Origin: an uncultured Prevotellaceae bacterium
Lineage (GTDB): Bacteria; Bacteroidota; Bacteroidia; Bacteroidales; Bacteroidaceae
Length of the DNA: 19,248 nt
NCBI GenBank assembly: GCA_945787625.1
Contig: CALZJL010000009.1
Span: forward strand, 1 to 19,248
Direction: 5' to 3'
Every line of letters starts with the position of its first letter. Positions within the stretch are counted from its first letter, which is position 1. The position numbers were made by a program, and so were the translations under genes. Below, in pieces: positions 14,562-19,248 of this stretch. The notes beneath the pieces are model-generated. The model was not told the origin of the DNA. It searched no databases and saw only the letters and a list, made by a program, of their open reading frames with translations.

Positions 14562-16145
14562 TCATCGCCCCACCTGTGGGCTCGCACCGCTACTCCCGTC
14601 CACCAGCCGCTTTATACTCCCCGTAAACTTAGCCGTATCCCCAGGAGTCCCGTATATACACTCGCGCAGAGTCGAAGCATCGACCCTGACAGCATTCCTC
14701 GTCAGTTCAGGCACATTGTAGCTGCGCAACTGCAAGACATTATGCTCCGGGTCGCGCTGAGGCAGGCAGAAAGCCTTGTGAGCACGCCCCTCCCTGTCGA
14801 AATAAGCGATAAACGGACGAGTATAATTGCCATCCATGCGGCGCGATGAAAACACAATCCAACGCCCGTTGCTCGACCACGTATGATACGAGTCAACATC
14901 ATCGCTGTTAGCCTCGCTCAGCGCGTATACGCTATCCCTCTGCAGGTCCTTGACCCAAAGGTCACTACTCTTGTGCCAGATGTGGAACTGACCGTAATCA
15001 CCCAAAGTAAAAAGCACGTAGCGACCATCAGGGCTCACCCGAGGCACCGAGATGCTCCTATGGTCAGCCGAAGCCTCCACCACCATCTCAGGCTTGCCAA
15101 ATCTGCCAGTCTTCTGGTCATATTCGACACACTTCAGATCGTAGAAGATACTGTCATAATTGTCCGAAATCAGTTTTGAAGCAAGCGAGTCAGGCGTATC
15201 ATACAAAGGCGCAAAGCGAGCGCAGCAATAGAAAAGCCTGTCGCCATCAGGACTCCAGCAAGGGAAAGTCTCCAGATCCTTGCCCGTAATTATGTTTTGC
15301 ACCTCGTTCCTGTCCACATCGTAGAGCAGCAAGTCGCTCGCCTCGTCGATGACCTCAATCTTCTCCTTGTGATAGAGGTGAAACACCTGCCCCGTCTTGT
15401 TGGTAGAGAAAGCCACGATACGCTTCTTGGGGTGCCACGACGGATATACACCAGCAGCCAGTATATCAGGATTCTTGATCTGCACCTTGCGAGCCCTGTC
15501 GCCCTCAATCACGACAGTCCCCCCATGGTTGGCACGCACGTGAAAGAGCATATTCTCCGTATCATAGTTCTGATAGTTATGGCAGTTGACACAATGATTG
15601 TTGTCACCCTCATACTGGCGGTTGTTCTCATAGATAGTAGTCTGCACGAAATTCTCCAGATTGCGCTGATACAAGCCCAACTGGCGGTACAACTCGTAGC
15701 CAGGCTCGATGAGACGGTAAGACAGATACGCATCAATAGGCTCCGCCACCGAGAGCGTATGCGCAGCATACCTAATCCACCCCCCAGAGGGTAGGGTAGG
15801 AGAGCCACCCTTGGAGAAACGGGCATACGTCGTCACCCTGATCTGCCTCCCCACATTCGCACTCAGCAGACTGCGCCACTCCGCGCTGTCTACGTCAATA
15901 CGGTCAGAGCCCCCCGTACACAGAGGCTCACCAGCCTCACCCTCAAATACCACCACCAGACCATCAGCCCCCTTGACCATAAAGTTGAGCGGAGCGATGT
16001 TGGCAGGCACGAACAAATCCCTGTAGTCAGGATATACAGGAGCCTGCTCAGGCACCTCAGTATATTCCGTAGGAACCTCATACACCTTGGTGCACGAAGC
16101 GAGCATCAAGAGTGGAAATATCAGATATAGAGCAATCTTAGCCAT
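14562..16145 (-). CDS. TolB-like (PD40) beta-propeller lipoprotein with a CxxCH heme-attachment motif
   Basis: The 527-residue protein has a lipoprotein signal, with hydrophobic residues 3-15 and lipobox LASC (Cys18), so it is exported and membrane anchored. Residues about 40-180 form a region of unknown fold. A single CVNCH motif (Cys185, Cys188, His189) follows, which is the covalent heme-c attachment pattern; Met199 and His207 are possible sixth ligands. The rest (about 230-475) contains repeated propeller blades of the TolB/WD40-like type, seen in YPSWHP, FPCWSPDGDRLFY, PRVSPDGRYVLFT and HTWSSNGRWIVFSS. The gene starts 17 bases after the DUF6057-like gene and is followed by nagB. Function is not known. 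A role as an electron-carrying or sensing partner of its membrane neighbour is inference. Confidence 0.8.
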   Translation of the reverse strand: MAKIALYLIFPLLMLASCTKVYEVPTEYTEVPEQAPVYPDYRDLFVPANIAPLNFMVKGADGLVVVFEGEAGEPLCTGGSDRIDVDSAEWRSLLSANVGRQIRVTTYARFSKGGSPTLPSGGWIRYAAHTLSVAEPIDAYLSYRLIEPGYELYRQLGLYQRNLENFVQTTIYENNRQYEGDNNHCVNCHNYQNYDTENMLFHVRANHGGTVVIEGDRARKVQIKNPDILAAGVYPSWHPKKRIVAFSTNKTGQVFHLYHKEKIEVIDEASDLLLYDVDRNEVQNIITGKDLETFPCWSPDGDRLFYCCARFAPLYDTPDSLASKLISDNYDSIFYDLKCVEYDQKTGRFGKPEMVVEASADHRSISVPRVSPDGRYVLFTLGDYGQFHIWHKSSDLWVKDLQRDSVYALSEANSDDVDSYHTWSSNGRWIVFSSRRMDGNYTRPFIAYFDREGRAHKAFCLPQRDPEHNVLQLRSYNVPELTRNAVRVDASTLRECIYGTPGDTAKFTGSIKRLVDGSSGASPQVGR

Positions 16146-16162
16146 CAGACATCAGAAAGAAA

Positions 16163-17758
16163 TTAGTTCACACCAGCACTACTGCTTGCCTTCGTGTCGC
16201 TCTTCTTCGTCGCCTTGAGGTTGCCGAAGAAATAGTAGTAAGGATAGTAACCCTTAAACCTCTCAAACAGCATACGCGCATTACCCTCGCGGTCGTTCAT
16301 ATACGGACGCATGACCCCCACCTCCTTCTGCAGACGCGACATACGGTAGTCCAGATTGGCAAACCTCTGCAAGATACCCGGATCCTTGGTCGTCATCAGA
16401 CACAGAGCGTCAGCCACATTCTCAGGCGGAGTCTTGCCCTGCAGCGGCTCCGTACGAATGATAAACGAAGGCATCACCTTGGTGTAGATACAGCACGCAA
16501 GCGAGTTGAAGAGCGCATTCTGGCTACGCCCCTCCACGAGACTCAGGTTGTAGCCCATAAACGTAGGCTGCTGATAGTTGTTCTCAAACGAATCGTGAAT
16601 CGGTTCGAGCTTGCGAATCATGGCAAACTCCGGGTCAGCCTCGATTCTCGTCGAGTCGCCCACATACAGAGCATACTTATCGACGAATCCACCCTCAAAA
16701 GGCACATCGTCCAGCACCCTCAGATACTTCTCAGCCACCTCCCATTCGCCCCTGAGCAGCGCACACTTCGTCAGTAGCTCAAGCGAATGTATATTCGGGC
16801 CAATCATCGTCATACGCTCCATAGCATGATGTATACACGTCTGCACGAACCCCGCATAATAGTCGCAATCCTCCTGATACAAGTTGAGCGACATAGCGTG
16901 TTCGCCCTGCGAATTGTGCAGATACAGCGAGTCGTAGTCCAAACGTATGTCATACATACGGTCACATATCTGCTCAGTCTCGACCAAAGCTATGGCATAC
17001 TTCGCAGCAATAGGGCGGTGAGAGAGCTCCGCATTCCTGCGCGTCACCTCGATAATCCCCTGCCAGTCCTGATTGAGCATACACACATCTTGCGCAGCAA
17101 TCACCCTGGTGTACGGACGGGCATAGTGTACAAACAGAGCCTGCCCGCCGAATATCACCACGAGCATAGCCACCTGCAGCCAGTTTTGCATCACAGTCTC
17201 ATCGCGAGGGATAGAGACCAACGCAGGAGCCTTCTTGCGAGAGAAACTCGCTATCAGCACCGACCATATCAGCAACACCATCACCGCACACAGCGGAATG
17301 CCAAATATCATTCCCGTCTCGTTCTCGTAAAAGAGATTGATGCCCTCGTATGCCATCCAGCCGAAGAACCCTCCGGCAGGCACATACTGCACGAAGCGCC
17401 ACCTCGCCGTAAGCCTCATAGCATAGCCCACACACCACGTGCCCACCGTGACAATCAGCGCGAGAATCACAGCACCGAACCAAGGGTAGCGGAACGTCGT
17501 CAGCACGAGACGCCCCAGGTACCACAGCCCCCCATATTCCTGACCGAGCAGGAAGTCCATCTGCTCAGTGCTCATCACCCAGAAACTGCGTTCGCGAGCC
17601 ATGCGCAGCACATCTCCATAGTACCACCCTGCCCACACCACCGTACAGACAAACAGCAGAGGCAAAACAGGCAGAATGGGAAGGCGGAGACCCGTCTTCC
17701 CATTCTTATCAGGAGTTGTAGCGACGGGCGTTTTGTGCGAAACTTTCTTGTTTTTCAT
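16163..17758 (-). CDS. DUF6057-like membrane protein with C-terminal TPR-like region
   Basis: I recognise this as resembling the Bacteroidetes family labelled DUF6057, which has no assigned function. In 531 residues there is a basic N-terminus, then about five membrane helices (27-47, 93-113, 122-142, 150-171 and 193-211). A soluble part from about 215 to 531 has helical repeat-like segments, for example QDWQGIIEVTRRNAELSH and RGEWEVAEKYLRVLDD, which read as TPR-type helices. By charge (KKNK start, RKK after helix 4) the soluble part is probably periplasmic, but topology is uncertain with an odd helix count. It is the first gene of a run with the PD40/CxxCH lipoprotein (17-base gap) and then nagB. 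The tight spacing suggests that the first two work together (inference). Confidence 0.72.
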   Translation of the reverse strand: MKNKKVSHKTPVATTPDKNGKTGLRLPILPVLPLLFVCTVVWAGWYYGDVLRMARERSFWVMSTEQMDFLLGQEYGGLWYLGRLVLTTFRYPWFGAVILALIVTVGTWCVGYAMRLTARWRFVQYVPAGGFFGWMAYEGINLFYENETGMIFGIPLCAVMVLLIWSVLIASFSRKKAPALVSIPRDETVMQNWLQVAMLVVIFGGQALFVHYARPYTRVIAAQDVCMLNQDWQGIIEVTRRNAELSHRPIAAKYAIALVETEQICDRMYDIRLDYDSLYLHNSQGEHAMSLNLYQEDCDYYAGFVQTCIHHAMERMTMIGPNIHSLELLTKCALLRGEWEVAEKYLRVLDDVPFEGGFVDKYALYVGDSTRIEADPEFAMIRKLEPIHDSFENNYQQPTFMGYNLSLVEGRSQNALFNSLACCIYTKVMPSFIIRTEPLQGKTPPENVADALCLMTTKDPGILQRFANLDYRMSRLQKEVGVMRPYMNDREGNARMLFERFKGYYPYYYFFGNLKATKKSDTKASSSAGVN

Positions 17759-17781
17759 TTAGAAAGATAGGTTTTCGCCCG

Positions 17782-17789
17782 TAAAGATA
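17782..17789 (-). promoter_or_regulatory. Candidate -7 element for the DUF6057-like gene
   Basis: On the - strand TATCTTTA matches the Bacteroidetes -7 consensus TAnnTTTG in seven of eight positions and lies 23 bases before the start at 17758. No TTTG is present about 20 bases upstream. The 78-base spacer holding it (17759-17836) is AT-rich and also contains a 6-base inverted repeat (17785-17801); nothing else is seen in it. Confidence 0.25.
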
Positions 17790-17836
17790 TAAAAAATATC
17801 TCGAATTTCCGCTACTATGTCAGAGCTTTTTGCATT

Positions 17837-19248
17837 TTACTTAATCAGCTTCTTGCCGCCGACGATATATATGCCACCCTTGTCGAGCTTGCCGACCCTG
17901 CGTCCTGCCAAGTCGAATGCCTCGCCATTGAGGTCGTAAGCCTCGCCATTGCCATCAGCAGCGATGCTTGTGATGCCCGTAGCATTATCCACCGCGGTCT
18001 TGAGCTCCTCGTAGGCAGTCAGAAGGTTCTTGTACGGAGTGATCCAGTTGAGTATAGAAGGCTCGCCGAAGGCTGCAAGTGTGGCAGCCTGCTCTCTTGT
18101 CTTGCAGTTGCTGACCAGAGTCTCAGCGTTCTTCTGTGAGCCATAAGAAGTCTCGAAATAGATGTTCTTATACTCATCGCGAATATCAAACGATACCTCA
18201 AGCTTGCTCAACTCAAACTCGGCTATACGTATGACGCCAGCCTTGCCACTCTCTTCGTTCTTGATGTCGGTGTACTCGAACTTCCAGAAACGGTATGCTG
18301 TAGACGAACTGATATCAAGGTCTTCTACCTTAGAAGTGGAGGTAGGATACAGACCAGTATAAGTAGCCACCTTCGTCCAGGTCTTGTTGGCTGAGGTAGT
18401 GTTGCTGCCATATACGGTGACAGTACCAGGCTTGTTGTAAGACGAAACTGTCAAGGTCAGACGCATTGACTTCTGGCGGTTAGCAGAAGCAGAGCCAAGG
18501 TCTACGATGAAGGCAGGTATGACACCCTCTTCTGGAGCCAAGCTTCTGAACTCCTTCAGTGAAGAATTAGAACCATCAATAGCCTTGTCGAGTGTATTAG
18601 AGCCACTGGCAGCCACGGTGCTTGACAGGTAGTAGGCAGCAGCCTCGTCGGTCACCTGAAGGTCAAATTTGGTCAGAGTCTCAATTTCTTCAGACACCTC
18701 ATCGCGCAGAGTCTCAGAAGCGAGAATCAGGTTGTTGAGCTTCTCAAGGTCTACGTCAGGAGTGATATAGTCATAACGCTCGATATACCATGCAGAGCCG
18801 CCATCGAAATCCCATGAGATGATTCCATTCCATGTCGGAGTCTCGTTGATATACTTGGTCTTGTCTTTCTCGTTTTGGAATCCGAATCCGAATGCACCCT
18901 CATCGTTGTACTCCCTGATGGTAAATTTGAGAGCGTCAGCTTGAGATACCGCTGAGACTGCAAATTTGCCGTTGTCTCCTACATTGCTAATATACTTCTT
19001 GGTCGAGCTGTTCTGCATATAGTATGAGCCAGTATCTTCGCCATCAGCGTTCTTCACTGGTACCATCACCCAGCGACAGTTTGCAGATGCAGCAGATTCT
19101 GCGGCACCTGTGCTTGTAGACAGGTAGTGACTGCGAGAATAGTTCTTCACAGTATAATAAGCATTGTGCTCCAAAGGAATCTTGCCGCCATTCTTGTCAA
19201 TATTTACAATCTCGGCGTTAATCAGCTTGACAAGATTCCTGTATTGGG
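17837..19248 (-). CDS. Secreted discoidin-domain (F5/8 type C-like) protein with type IX-like C-terminal tail, 5' truncated by window edge
   Basis: The frame stays open to the window edge: 24 further sense codons precede the TTG at 19174, so that TTG is internal and the true start lies outside. The visible 469 residues begin with a beta-rich region resembling a ricin-type trefoil (YYTVKNYSRSHYLS, SYYMQNSSTKKYI and AWYIERYD, about 26-160). A helical linker follows (about 163-200). A discoidin/F5-8C-like carbohydrate-binding fold comes next (about 200-360; TLDKAIDGS, AFIVDLGS, TVTVYGSN, YRFWKFEYTD). A second helical stretch (about 365-425) precedes a tail ending FDLAGRRVGKLDKGGIYIV. That tail resembles type IX secretion sorting domains of Bacteroidetes and suggests export to the cell surface. 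Substrate and any N-terminal enzyme domain cannot be seen. Confidence 0.82.
   Translation of the reverse strand, partial: QYRNLVKLINAEIVNIDKNGGKIPLEHNAYYTVKNYSRSHYLSTSTGAAESAASANCRWVMVPVKNADGEDTGSYYMQNSSTKKYISNVGDNGKFAVSAVSQADALKFTIREYNDEGAFGFGFQNEKDKTKYINETPTWNGIISWDFDGGSAWYIERYDYITPDVDLEKLNNLILASETLRDEVSEEIETLTKFDLQVTDEAAAYYLSSTVAASGSNTLDKAIDGSNSSLKEFRSLAPEEGVIPAFIVDLGSASANRQKSMRLTLTVSSYNKPGTVTVYGSNTTSANKTWTKVATYTGLYPTSTSKVEDLDISSSTAYRFWKFEYTDIKNEESGKAGVIRIAEFELSKLEVSFDIRDEYKNIYFETSYGSQKNAETLVSNCKTREQAATLAAFGEPSILNWITPYKNLLTAYEELKTAVDNATGITSIAADGNGEAYDLNGEAFDLAGRRVGKLDKGGIYIVGGKKLIK
17912..17953 (-). repeat. 21-base tandem duplication in the C-terminal tail coding region
   Basis: Bases 17912-17932 and 17933-17953 are adjacent direct copies that agree in 17 of 21 positions; the core GCCTCGCCATTG is identical. 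The unit is seven codons and encodes EAYDLNG followed by EAFDLAG, so the frame is kept. It duplicates the conserved YDLxG strand at the beginning of the sorting-type tail. Confidence 0.75.

Noticed and set aside
17785..17801. AT-only inverted repeat between the discoidin gene and the DUF6057-like gene
   Set aside because: The 6-base AT-rich arms around A5 are too weak for a terminator and easily arise by chance in AT-rich spacer.
19172..19174. TTG as the start of the discoidin-domain gene
   Set aside because: Twenty-four in-frame sense codons precede it with no stop before the window edge, and they continue the same beta-rich domain, so the TTG is an internal leucine codon.
1..19248. Mobile elements, CRISPR arrays, tRNA or rRNA genes
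   Set aside because: No transposase or integrase motifs, no regularly spaced repeats and no cloverleaf-like stretches were seen by reading. A covariance-model scan could not be run.

Overview
This window looks like a chromosomal segment from a member of the Bacteroidales, probably Prevotella-like. The evidence is the gldH–ricT–holB–metF gene set, the MreBCD/PBP2/RodA cluster, a protein of the kind known as DUF6057, a secreted protein ending in a type IX secretion-like tail, and Bacteroidetes-type promoter motifs (TAnnTTTG). No tRNA, rRNA, CRISPR array, insertion sequence or phage gene was seen. Genes are densely packed and no gene-free stretch exceeds 300 bases.

Layout. Bases 1-6251 (+) carry a purH-type IMP cyclohydrolase, cut by the window start, then the rod-shape cluster mreB, mreC, mreD, mrdA (PBP2) and rodA; the last four overlap one another. 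Converging on it, bases 6264-9936 (-) hold metF, holB (delta'), ricT (PSP1 family) and gldH, read in that order. A divergent 174-base spacer with candidate promoters separates metF from glmM. Bases 10111-13644 (+) hold glmM, nagA and a voltage-gated-type ion channel with a C-terminal zinc ribbon; a strong terminator-like hairpin lies between nagA and the channel. Bases 13704-17758 (-) hold a DUF6057-like membrane protein, a PD40-propeller lipoprotein with a CxxCH heme-attachment motif, and nagB. The right edge (17837-19248, -) is the C-terminal part of a secreted discoidin-domain protein that runs off the window.

How the genes work together. The left block covers cell-wall elongation: MreBCD scaffolds the PBP2 transpeptidase and the RodA glycosyltransferase. 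The central block turns on glucosamine-6-phosphate: NagA makes it, GlmM sends it to UDP-GlcNAc and hence the wall, and NagB sends it to glycolysis. glmM and nagA sit 23 bases apart on one strand, while nagB is on the other.

Points worth a second look are the IMP cyclohydrolase without its transformylase domain, the DUF6057/heme-motif lipoprotein pair (the best candidate for an undescribed system), the channel with a zinc ribbon and a hairpin just before its start, and a strong mirrored codon bias between strands suggesting that the - strand is the replication leading strand.
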